DNA from: Bigelowiella natans CCMP2755
Taxonomy: Eukaryota; Cercozoa; Chlorarachniophyceae
Assembly: GCA_000320545.1 (NCBI GenBank)
Contig: ADNK01000842.1
Span: 10,001 to 31,417, forward strand
Reading direction: 5' to 3'
Length of the DNA stretch: 21,417 bases
Part shown: in pieces, positions 11,169 through 21,005 of the stretch
Layout: every line of letters starts with the position of its first letter
How positions within the stretch are numbered: position 1 is the stretch's first letter
The notes under the pieces: model-generated
The model's database searches: none
Seen by the model: the letters and a program-made list of their open reading frames with translations, nothing else
Told to the model about the DNA's origin: nothing
Program-made: the position numbers and the translations under genes

Positions 11169-11421
11169 GTTAGGTTGTATTGTTGTTTCTTCAGATGGAG
11201 GCCGATTTAACGGATGTCCGCGAAATGATATGGGACCCCGATAAAGGTGCTGAATCGACGGAAATTGATGAGATGCATGTGTGAGTGGAACATAAATATA
11301 CAACCTCCTTCTCACAGGCGAAGCGCTTGCGGTTGCTGTCGCAAAGGTGGAGGCCTCCATGACGAAAACGGAAACCAGCGCAGAGGGAGAGTCTGAAGCG
11401 GGAGAGGGGGGGGGGGGATGA
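9668..11421 (+). CDS. Unrecognised small protein, about 172 residues, 8 exons
   Basis: I do not recognise this protein. Proposed exons: 9668-9682, 9730-9753, 10027-10069, 10325-10371, 10660-10734, 10884-11042, 11195-11246 and 11318-11421 (TGA at 11419-11421). They sum to 519 nt and are phase-consistent. The firmest parts are exon 4 (TVNLVKFVHKKLSK), exon 5 (NAALEDAERFDNSMPARIK), exon 7 (EADLTDVREMIWDPDK) and exon 8 (EALAVAVAKVEASMTK), all with good splice signals. Much of the chain looks helical and charged. Exon 6 contains a Gly/Asn/Ser run coded by GGT, AAT and AGT repeats, as if a microsatellite had been absorbed into the coding region. The C-terminus is acidic and ends in a Gly run coded by poly-G, so strand slippage there could shift the stop. 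The first two exons (5 and 8 codons) are weakly supported. An AATAAA at 11442-11447, just after the stop, supports the 3' end. Confidence 0.5.
9917..9994. repeat. (CA)n microsatellites
   Basis: A CA run at 9917-9951, then CAACACAC variants, then a second CA run to about 9994, in the intron between exons 9730-9753 and 10027-10069. A TAG/GAA/GAT compound tract precedes it at about 9793-9840. Confidence 0.9.
10161..10263. repeat. AT, CA and CATG compound repeat cluster
   Basis: An AT run at about 10168-10199, a CA run at about 10214-10241 and a self-complementary CATG tetranucleotide run at about 10241-10262 follow each other within 100 bp in one intron. Alternating purine-pyrimidine sequence of this kind can form Z-DNA or cruciforms. 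Confidence 0.9.
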
Positions 11422-11971
11422 ATTGCCAAAAGTTCCTAGAAAATAAAAATTGGATGCAGCTTGTTGTGCCTCGCATGTCGACCTTTACTATGCGGGGAAA
11501 GCGCGCGCTCTGTTCCGCGCAATGAATTGCTGCAGCCAGCCGTCACAAACCTTAGGTCATATGTAATGCTTTGTAGAAATGCGCCATAACAAAGTTTGAA
11601 GATGCACAGATATCATCCATCATCCTACTAAAACAATTTAAATATGAATTACATGCAGTACGATTCGTAGTACTGGCTATTTAGCTGCTTTGACAGCCTG
11701 TTGGTTATATATCGGGTTTCGAATTGTGCTTCATTGAGCTAAGTTGGTTGAGCATGCACTTGCGCATAGTTGCTTACAGTATTAAGAGGCTCGCTGTTAC
11801 GTTAAATAACACGTATGTCTTGGACTGAATGGACTTGCAAAGCATATGTAGCTGAGCATCATTATCATTCGTCAATAACATTACGGCTCCGCGCGCAACT
11901 TTGCAGGAAAGACTTTTTCTTTGGATATGCAACATGCACATAGAATGCGGGTCAACGTTCATAATTATTTG
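11422..11971. other. Convergent intergenic region
   Basis: This is the 550-bp gap between the stop codons of the plus-strand unknown gene and the minus-strand ACOT8-like gene. Unlike the introns it contains no long microsatellite. The only signal I can name is the AATAAA at 11442-11447. Several short open frames cross it, none with recognisable similarity. Confidence 0.5.
11442..11447 (+). terminator. AATAAA polyadenylation-signal-like hexamer
   Basis: An exact AATAAA lies 21 nt after the TGA of the 9668-11421 gene, in an A-rich context. The spacing is short but possible for a compact 3' UTR. Whether this lineage uses the hexamer is not known from this window. Confidence 0.4.
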
Positions 11972-12167
11972 TTATAATTTGCTTCGCACATCCATAGATG
12001 ATTGTCTATTACTCGAGTTCTTCACTGTTGGTTTCTTCTTTGGAGTCCGGCGAATGGGCGCGAGGCGGATCATAATCTCCTGTGATACTGTCGCCTGAGG
12101 AATGGGACATCAAGCACAATGATAATGAGAAAAGCTGCATATAATCAGGATTCAAGTTTGTGCATGC

Positions 12168-12204
<37 letters not shown>

Positions 12205-12464
12205 TCTCTTGCCGGAGGGCTAACGAAATACATAGAACTCAAAGATGCAGCAAGCTAGTGACCACATGAACTCCCCTTTCCGTGAACATCCTGCCCACAC
12301 AGCTAAAACGATAATGGAAGGAACAAAGATCTTCTTTATGATTAAATCATCGCAAGCTTTTATGATAACGATCGCTGCTTTGCTACGACGACGCACGCAA
12401 TAATAGCATGCAATTTCTAGAGGGAAAGAAGAACAAACTGGGACGCGGAAAGGTCAACGAGAAT

Positions 12465-12504
<40 letters not shown>

Positions 12505-13201
12505 GAGAGAGAGATAAGGAAATTTACGCACAATCCTCGGCTCCCAGCAGCACGTGGAGATCGTACGTCATATCTGGCAGGAAAACCAACAACCCCAAGA
12601 ACATATTCTTCATATTATCGCGAGAGAATTAATACTTCAAACTAATATGAAGAAGCAGTAAACAACAATATTGTTAACGTCCTCTCAACTTTGCAGAGAC
12701 AAGGAAGGATATTTAAAAACAATCGCCATCTCCCACTTTCCCCTTTCCTCCACCTTCCCCACGCCCCCTTTTTTTCAAGGAATCCGGCGAAATCTCATAT
12801 TTCTCCCGGTCAAATCTCATATTTCTCCCGGTCGGCAGCATCAAGGCGGTTATAGTCCGAACGACTACTCAATTTTGTGCTGCTTACAGGAGCCATTCCA
12901 TCGAGTTGAAGGGGGGGGCATGAAACCAAATGGAGTGATCTATGGAGGCCATCTGCGTTTTATTTCATATATTAGCGGAAACAGCAGAGGGCGGGGGAAC
13001 ATGCATGCAGTAATAGAGAGCGCTGCCAGAGGCACAGCAATCTGCGGTAGCACTGACTATCCATGCATCGTATCCTCCTCCTGCTACACAGCAACGAAAA
13101 ATGGGGGGCGGGGGGCGTCGACCTGATGAATCTTCCTCTCAGTTCCGATTCGATGCTGTTTTAAACTTGTCCCGCCCAGACCCTGAAAACAACCGTTTTT
13201 T

Positions 13202-13241
<40 letters not shown>

Positions 13242-13431
13242 ATATGATTGGAAAATGCTATGGTATCTGTCGTGGTACGTCAGTGGTGCCCAAATATTAC
13301 TACTACTACTACTACTACTACTACTGCTACAACTACTCTACTACTACCCAGTCGCTCATGTAGGCTATTGCGCATTGCTGGAAGGTGATGTCGTCTGCTG
13401 GTCCAGATCTACCGTTGTTGTTCGTCAAAAT

Positions 13432-13475
<44 letters not shown>

Positions 13476-14551
13476 ACATACACACCGAGTGAGCCATCCT
13501 TATTCTCATTCACACTTCTTCCTCTCAAACATGAGTCGTCTCACGTCGCTACTCTCTGTCCCATTTTCGCCATCACCGAACAACTGTCGCCGAGCGGTAC
13601 TTACTCCGTATTTCGCATCCAATACGACTGTCTTCGTCCGCGATCCACAGGGCCTTTCCCTCCCCACGCGCCCCGATCACTGCGCCTATGAGTAGCATGC
13701 CACAACAAGGAGGCTGAGAAGGTTGAAGGAATGATGAGAGCGCGAGAGTGAGGCGAGGAGTTCCTGTATATCTCCACGTTATGAAATGCTGCAATATGGT
13801 ATTTCCATCCATCGAGGAGAGCGCGCATACACGCGCACACGCACGCAAACACCAACACACAGACACAAACAGGACGCATATGTGTGCACCATAAATAGCG
13901 GCACAAGAACATCATCGTATTCGGGAGCTGTTGATGCAATACCGGAAGGTGACCGCTGCTGCTGCTGCAGGAGCAAGCCACATCTCTACGGGTGGAGGAA
14001 CTCTCACCTAGGACCAACAACAAAAACAACAACAACATAGACAAAGAAAGGAGAGAATATCAAACAGTAGGAGGGAGGGAGTAGGAAGATGATAGCATCC
14101 ATTCTCCACACGATCAGCACCAGCATTGGGGAGATGCGAAGACCGAGTCGTCGCCTCATCATCATTATCATCATCACCACCACCACCACCATTATCGTCA
14201 TCACCATCATCATCATTCCTCTAGTCTAATCTGAAATCAACCCCACATACGCATTTAGAGCAACGACGAGGAGTGAAACAACAGCACACCTTTCCTTTTC
14301 CAAGCTGCCTCCCATTATGTTCGGACTGAATGTTCGCTCCTGCCTCCATGGACTTCTGCGGCGACAGCACTCGTGGCATCTGGGCGGGCGGAGGATAGCA
14401 CCGAAGCAAAAAGAAACAACGCTCAATCAACCTCTCGTCGCAATCTGTCCACCTGTAGCTCAGGCCGCAGCACCAGCAGCAGCAGACAAAGGTAAAGAAG
14501 GGTTTGCGGAATGGATGAAGAGCCGCATGTCGCTGCTGACTGAGATTTGGC

Positions 14552-14585
<34 letters not shown>

Positions 14586-15808
14586 CGGTGTTTCTTACCC
14601 TCGACTGATGTACGGCTGCGTACTCGTCCTCGGGGATATGAAAGCTCGCCTTTCATGGAGAGCATTTCAGGGAGACGGGGGAGGAGGAGGAGGAGGAGGA
14701 GGAGGAGGAGGAGGATTACAACGGAACATATACGCGTGAAACAATCACACACTACCGACAGGACGAGGATGGTCTTGCCTTCCTGTGTCGCGGTGACTCT
14801 TCGGACCTGTTGTGCGCCCAAACAAACGCACATATCCGCAAAAGACGCATAGAAAAAGGAGAGGGGTTGGGGACGCGCTCGAAACTGTTGTCGTCAACTA
14901 TTGGTTGTGAAATAACTATTGGCAAGCACAAGGCCGTACGCTGTAGCTTCGCCCTTCACGTGCCTTTTCTGCGGTAGGAAACGAAAACGATTTTTGAGTG
15001 AAGATCTGTCACCGATGGTTCAACATTTGATATGTCTTGGAATGAATCTATTACCCACGCTGAACACGATGGGCTTCGATGCGTCTCCTGAATATATGAT
15101 CCGAAACGATTCCAACAGGAAAAACCGAATCAAACGTAGGATTCAACTCCCTCCCCGATTTGAAATGAAAAGCCTATCGCGAACTATCCCCCAATGCAGG
15201 AGGAGGCGGAATACCTGCGCGTAAGAAGTAAGCGTGTAGCGAATGCGCGGGCTTTGTGGACTCCAACGTGCGAAATGCTGCCATCAATGCCTACATGGGA
15301 CATCATAATCCTCGTTTCATAAAAAGAGATAGGATGAGTACGGGTAAAAGGTAGAAGGGCACCTGAGCAATCGTCTGTCCGCCAAATACCCTTTTCCACG
15401 ACACCTTTCGCAAACCACAACACAGTTCTGCTTAGGGGGCGGAAGAAGGAATAGTGCTGGGGATCCATCATTATACAGCGAACATTCGCTGTATCTTCTG
15501 TGTGTTACCCCGGAAGATCAAGCTGTCTATCCTCTCTGAGTGGGGAACAAGAGTGGTTTGAGTTGAATCATGGGCTGCTTCGAGTAGTGCGATTTTGTTT
15601 TGTATTAGAGGGTGGGGGTTTAATGAGAGACCCAAGTTGAGAAGTTCACGCAGCACTGAGGTTGTAGTAATGTCGCCTACAATCGTATACAGGCAATTCT
15701 TAAGATGCTGCCTTTGTACTTGTATTCGAGTATGCACACACGAAGCAAATGTAGTGTCAACCGACCTTTGGGCGTTGCTACAACGGCTGCCCTAGCATCC
15801 TTTCCCAT
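11972..15808 (-). CDS. ACOT8: Peroxisomal acyl-CoA thioesterase, ACOT8/TesB family, PTS1 -SKL
   Basis: This type II acyl-CoA thioesterase (two hotdog domains) hydrolyses acyl-CoA to fatty acid and CoA, here in the peroxisome. Exons on the minus strand: 15808-15766, 15676-15632, 15535-15509, 15430-15363, 15290-15215, 15087-15055, 14968-14940, 14806-14756, 14649-14599, 14379-14290, one unresolved exon, 13788-13605, 13408-13348, 13182-13123, 12952-12888, 12573-12532, 12302-12263 and 12094-11972. Landmarks in order: RIDSLIFR, KRVFGGQTIAQ, HSLHAYFLRAGD, EGRSYSVRRVTATQEGKT, ASFHIPEDE, QCAIAYMSDWGLGGTSL, ASIDHSIWFHAP, WLLYDVRSPRA, SRGFCVGRMFTERGVHVATVSQE. The TesB-type triad is present as Asp in AYMSD, Ser in ASIDHS (Thr in E. 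coli TesB) and Gln in VSQE. The C-terminus is VRSKL, an exact PTS1. Phase requires an extra exon of 3n+1 nt between 14289 and 13789; candidates lie near 14117-14160 and 13870-13920. Length is about 365-380 residues against 319 in human ACOT8. The start ATG at 15808 opens a 14-codon first exon. Confidence 0.93.
12173..12519. repeat. (CT)n at about 12173-12209 and (GA)n at about 12466-12519 flanking an ACOT8 exon
   Basis: The two arrays are reverse complements and lie in the two introns either side of the 40-nt ACOT8 exon 12302-12263. Other intronic tracts of this gene are AT at 13206-13239, CTA at about 13297-13325, CA at about 13432-13484, CAT/CAC at about 14155-14217, TAG at about 14553-14585 and GGA at about 14679-14714. 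Confidence 0.88.
12790..12833. repeat. Perfect 22-bp tandem duplication in ACOT8 intron
   Basis: Two identical adjacent 22-bp units, 12790-12811 and 12812-12833, contain the core CTCATATTTCTCCCGG. They lie in the intron between the exons at 12952-12888 and 12573-12532. Unlike the surrounding repeats this is not simple-sequence DNA; it looks like a recent local duplication. Confidence 0.9.
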
Positions 15809-16448
15809 GACCTGTTTGTCACATGACCATCCGATACAGATTAGCATGCTGACATCCTATTAATTTTCTGCGTCTTCCCCCTTTAGGCTCATCTAATCTG
15901 ACCCACAAACCTACTTCCTGGTAGGGGGGCTCTCCGTTTTCCGAGGCTTCTTTCCCTTTTATGATATTCTACGATAAATAAGCCAAAAACATCGAATTAA
16001 AATAGGTATATATTTCTAATTACTGGCCAGAAATAGTTTGCTGTGGACCCAACTGGTCAAAATAGTAGAGGCCGCTGTCCCTGATATTTCCGGCTTGTAA
16101 ATCAAACTTGAGTGTTTGGGTTTCGGAGCGGGGGCTCCTCGGTTGCGTCCTGTAGAGAAGAATTTTGCAAGTCGCACGTCAAGAATCATGGCCATTTGCT
16201 AGGGAAATATCGGGGAAAGGCTGGATCTGGCTGGAACAGCTTGAAAGTGGTAGTTCCCCGAGGTTTTCTTGCTTCCGAAGGGATGAGTCAGCTTCTTTGC
16301 GAGAAAGATGAGTCAGCAGCTGAAGGAAGGAGGAGGTCGAAAATTTAGGATATTATCTCGATGTTTTTGTGTCGAACCTATCGCGCGCCATAATTCAATA
16401 TCATCCGGGTCTCCTGTTTATTAACTTGCGTTAGCTCTTTCTGATCGA
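15809..16448. promoter_or_regulatory. Divergent intergenic region, ACOT8 / ERO1
   Basis: This 640-bp region separates two outward-facing start codons and is essentially free of microsatellites, unlike the flanking introns. It contains an imperfect direct repeat (ACTGGCCAGAAATAG near 16022 and ACTGGTCAAAATAG near 16050) and two copies of GATGAGTCAGC nearer ERO1. A 78-codon open frame at 16112-16348 lacks an ATG start at its beginning and has no recognisable family. The promoter role is inferred from position. Confidence 0.5.
16282..16317 (+). promoter_or_regulatory. Paired GATGAGTCAGC elements (bZIP/AP-1-like) upstream of ERO1
   Basis: Two identical 11-mers, GATGAGTCAGC, l at 16282-16292 and 16307-16317, with starts 25 bp apart and 132-167 bp upstream of the ERO1 ATG. 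The TGAGTCA core is the palindromic site of AP-1/Gcn4/ATF-type bZIP factors, and TGAGTCAGC is also a Maf/Nrf half-element. ERO1 is induced by bZIP factors in the unfolded-protein response of fungi, plants and animals, so the location makes sense. Binding is inference. Confidence 0.45.
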
Positions 16449-17884
16449 ATGGGGAGAAGGAGGCTCTTCGGAGGAACCGCCACGGCACTAGCTCTCCTCT
16501 TCTTCATCACCTGCCTTCCTCTTCTCCTTGAGGCGAAAGGAGGAGGCGGGGGGAAAGAAGAGCGGAATTGTGCGTTCCAATCCATTGAGGAGCTCAACGA
16601 GGAGCTCCTCCCGACTCTCAAGGAACTGGTATTATTGCTCGTAATCGGGAGAAGAAAGGGAGAATAGTGAGTGGAAAGAAGAATAAAAGGAAGAATGTTT
16701 GAGGCACTATCAGTATCCTCATCTAACGGAAAGTGCACTTTGGAGACGATCGATCGCTGAAAATATGTCGCTCGTATCAGGTGAAAGCACCGTTCTTCAA
16801 ATTTTATCGCCTATCCCTCTGCGCACAATGTGCACATAAATTCCCACCGCCGATGTGCGCCTCACCGGATTGCGCTGTCTGCGAGGTAAGCAGTGGTGGC
16901 GTTAGTAGAGGGAGGAAACTCTTTATTTTACCTTGCTGATACTCCGGCGTTCCCACAATAGTGTTCGAGCTCTGACTTGCCGTGCGACCAGTCTGGACGC
17001 TGCTTTTTAGCGCCAGAGAGTGAATCACAGGTAAGGCCTACGAAGAAGCACGTAGTATTAAAACAATGGGGCACACCGAGCTAAGTCTCGATTGGGTTGT
17101 TTTTGTACGTGTCAGAACGATGGCGACCCTAGCTGCGACGGAAGGTGATAGTTTACTTTTGCTCATGATGTATGAAGTAATAGACGCTTTGATGGAGGTT
17201 CTGCGATGAACCTGGAAGATTCGTCTTGTGCATCATTATGGTGGGCAATCTGGAAAAGAGTGTCTTCTGTTCCCAAACCGCACCTGCTGAGACCTTAATT
17301 TGTCTTTTGACGACAAATCAATATACATACTACAGCGACGAGGAGGAAGCTCGACTGAATCTTTTCGTAGACCGCAATATGATGCTGCCATGGTGAGGAT
17401 GATAAGAAGAGGAACGATGCGTGTAGATAAACGCGCATATGGTGGCGATGATCAAATTAACAACCACGAACAGTGGTGACCGCGCAATGATGATAATGAT
17501 GGTGATGGGGATGGTGAAGATGATGACGACAATGCTGCCGATGATGCCGCAGCTTGTCATGATATTGGATGAGATTTCCATCTTCCCCCCCCCCCTCCTC
17601 TGGTGCAGGAGCGAAAATGATAGAGATCCGTGGACCTACGACGGCCATCCTAATGGTTCTGAACCCTCTTCCTCCTAATTCCCCCCCCCCCCTTTCCTCC
17701 CTTTTTTTTTGGTAAGTACATATTGCCTGTTTCATTTTCTGGTTTGGTCATTGGTTATTATTATTACGAGGCAGGCGCAGAGCTGTCATACGTCGACCTA
17801 ACGCTGAATCCTGAACGCTGGTCTGGGTAATAATTCGATGCAGAAGCAAGAGGAAATAACCTCTTCATAGATCTATATATATTA

Positions 17885-17933
<49 letters not shown>

Positions 17934-18671
17934 TTACTGAAAGAAAGAAAGGGTGGAAGGGAGAGAGACTGCAAAATATCAACAAAATGGATCCTGCGGC
18001 GACAGCGTCTCCTACACCAACGAATCTTCGTTGTCGTCGTCCTCCTCCTCCTCCTCCTCCTCCTTCTGCCTTCTGCCTCCTGCTTCTCCCCCCTCTCTAT
18101 CGCTCCGTTCGCTGTGTCAATCAGATACTCTGAGAAGCAGGGCTCGACGGATATCTGGCGTGCGATCTACAGCGAAAACTGCAAGACCAAAGACGGTGAT
18201 ATGATGATGATGATGAAGGAGTGGGGTTTGGACGACGTATGGAGGGCACGACGTTGTCGTTCGTTCGTTTGTTTGTTCGTCCGCCACGCTACCTTTAGTA
18301 TAGTAGTAGATGATATATACAGTAAGGAATCTAAGCAAACAGCTACAACAACCAACAGCAGTATGCGTTATTGTCTGTTGTCGTTGTATATTCTTTGCGG
18401 TATTTCTTCGTCTGTGTCTGTCTTTCTTCTTCTCCTTCTCCTTCTTCTTCTTCTTCTTCTTCTTCTTCTTCTCCTCCTTCTCCTCCTCCTTCTCATCATC
18501 CTCTCTCGTTTGCTGTTCCAGAGGGCGGTGTATGCGAAGGCGAGGAGGCAGTATTCCTGCAGAAACTCATCAGCGGGCTGCACACGTCCATCACCATGCA
18601 TATAGTCTCGGATTCGTGCCTGAAACAGTAAGACAGGAGGAAGAAGAAGAAGAAGAGTTTGAGTAGCAGAA

Positions 18672-18706
<35 letters not shown>

Positions 18707-18788
18707 ATCTACGTCTGGGTTGATTCTATCTCTCAGTTTGTCGATCCCCCCCTCCCTACCCATGGTGTATTCCTCTTCCTTGGCCATG

Positions 18789-18835
<47 letters not shown>

Positions 18836-19053
18836 TTCTTTCTCTCCCACCACGACGTAGGCAAAAGCACGGCGAGTGCCTGCAATGGGGACCTGACGTG
18901 GAGGTAGCTGTCTTTATCATCTCGTGTTGTGACGCCATGTTACGTCCTCATGTCTCTGTCTCTCCTTCGCATTGTTCGCACGGCTCTCTTTTTTGGAGGA
19001 GGAGGAGGAGGGAGGAGGAGGAAGACCACTAAAATTTCTATCGCACAGCACAC

Positions 19054-19093
<40 letters not shown>

Positions 19094-20974
19094 TCACTTT
19101 CTCAGGGTTTCAAGCAACGTGTAATTTCGGATCCGTCACGAGTGTCCAATATGAAGGAGCTGTATATACTCCTGATCAAGGCTATCAAAAAGGCAATATC
19201 CGTAGTTTCAGCACCAGCAGTAGTAGTAGCAGTAGTAGTAGTACCAGTACTAGCAGTAGAAATTCTGATATTGCGTATATTCTGCCACTATTGTCGGTGC
19301 ACGTTGTCAGGCTGGGCAAGCGCTACTGAGGGTCGACTATACTTTGCAGAAAGGGAAGAAGAAGGGGGAGGAGGAGGAGGAGAAGAAGGAGCAATCCCAT
19401 GATGATATCAAGAAGATCATTGAGGTAATAAATGAGAAGTCACGTGATGATGATGATGATGATAACGATATATACTAATCTCTCCTCACTTGCTTCTCCC
19501 CATCAATATCCTTTCCCTCGCCCATCATCATCATCATCATCATGATAATAATCATCATCACCATCATCATCATCATCCATTTCCCCTTATCGTCTTGCCG
19601 TGGCGGTGATGCTGCAATGAAAGGTGGTTACACGCGCTGCTGATCGATGCGAAGTGACACGCAGCGCAGTGGAAGCGCTGCCGCCGCTCCAAGAAACGCG
19701 TGCGGTGTTCAGGAACATCTCGAGCATCATGGACTGCCTCGGTGATGAGGCATTCTGCCCCTCTTACACTTCCCCCCCCCTCCCTCTCTCCCACTCACTC
19801 GTAGAGAGCTTTCTATATGCTACCCATGTACACGGGGGTTGCAAGTGTTCTTCGTTGTGTGTGTGGTGTTCTCTCTTCTCTTCTTCTTCTTCTTCTTCTC
19901 CTTCTTCTCCACCAAGGCCACTACTACCACTTCCACCACCCCATCTGCCTACCCCCACTTCCTCCTCCTCTCCTTCTTCTTCGTCTTCGTCTTCGATTGT
20001 GTCACATCGCCTCATATCTAGCCGGGCTGTTATTGCGTATGATGAGTGTGTGTGCGTGTGTGTGTGCTTGTGTGTGTGCTTGTGCTTGTGTGTGTGTGTG
20101 TGTGCTTGTGTGCGTCATGTTTATACCATGGACGCCAACCATTAAGGCTGCGACAAGTGCAAGGTGCGGTCGGCCGACATAGATACTACCGCACACGCAC
20201 ACGCACACGCACACGCACACGCACACACACACACACACACACACATACATGCTCACACAGCAAGGCGGATTCATGTTCTTCTTGCATGGTTGATAATGGA
20301 AAGATATAGTGCTGATGATAAAAATGATTATTATTTTTGAGATAATGGTAATGGGGATGTCACCATGATGATGATGATGATGATGATGATAATGATGATG
20401 ATGATAGTTATGATACACCTCCTCCTCATATTCCTCCTCTTCCCGATCAATATTCTTCCCTTTGTCCCTTCTCTCTCCTCATCATCATCACCCCCCCCTC
20501 CTGTAATCGAAAGTTGTGGGGTAAGCTGCAGTTCCAAGGTGTGGGTACTGCACTGAGGATTCTCTACGACCAAAGTACGTTAAAACGAATGAAGAAAACT
20601 ATGAAGAAGAAGAAGAAGAAGATGATGATGATGATGATGATGGATGTTCCTCTGATGCCTAGGAACGTATCGTTGATTGCTCCCATCTAATGTCTCTTAT
20701 CCGTCGTCATAATAACACATAATACTTCAAACTACTGCTGCTGCTGCTACTCTACCCTAGATTCGGTTCAAAAACTCAAGCGGATCGAGGCTATTGCGCT
20801 CATAAATACGGCCAAAAAGATCGCATATTCCCCTCACCAGGTTAGTGGAAGTATACGCTACAAACGAGGGGGTGGGGGGGATGGGAAGGATTCAACCTGG
20901 GGTGGGGACCGTCACTATCACCCACAAACAATACAGATTTTTAAGCGCAGCACTCGAGCCACCCACTCATTCAG

Positions 20975-21005
<31 letters not shown>

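Noticed and set aside
11735-11765. tRNA D-arm / A-box-like string (GAGCTAAGTTGG)
   Set aside because: No correctly placed B box or cloverleaf; the only GGTTTCGAATT-like string lies upstream rather than downstream.
12009-12242. Minus-strand open frame ending in an acidic tail
   Set aside because: Out of phase with the upstream thioesterase exons; the phase-consistent frame of the same exon gives the QE...SKL C-terminus.
12671-13126. 151-codon plus-strand open frame
   Set aside because: It is antisense to the ACOT8 exons at 13182-13123 and 12952-12888, whose reverse-strand translation matches the family closely.
13598-13690. Alternative frame with a hydrophobic GMLLIGAVIGA stretch, first read as a membrane segment
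   Set aside because: The frame that joins the neighbouring exons gives SYWMRNTE, matching the FWVR region of ACOT8; the hydrophobic reading is out of phase.
14919-15224. 101-codon plus-strand open frame with a CxxC near its start
   Set aside because: It is antisense to the ACOT8 exons at 15087-15055 and 14968-14940; no family match.
16112-16348. 78-codon plus-strand ORF upstream of ERO1
   Set aside because: It starts at GTG rather than ATG and covers the paired bZIP-like sites; no family recognised.
18368-18853. 161-codon minus-strand open frame with poly-Arg, poly-Tyr and Arg-Glu runs
   Set aside because: It is reverse reading of CTT, TAG and CT microsatellites across ERO1 introns and exon 9; composition is purely repeat-driven.
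20191-20405. Regular repeats as a possible CRISPR array
   Set aside because: These are di-, tri- and hexanucleotide microsatellites without unique spacers, in a eukaryotic intron context.
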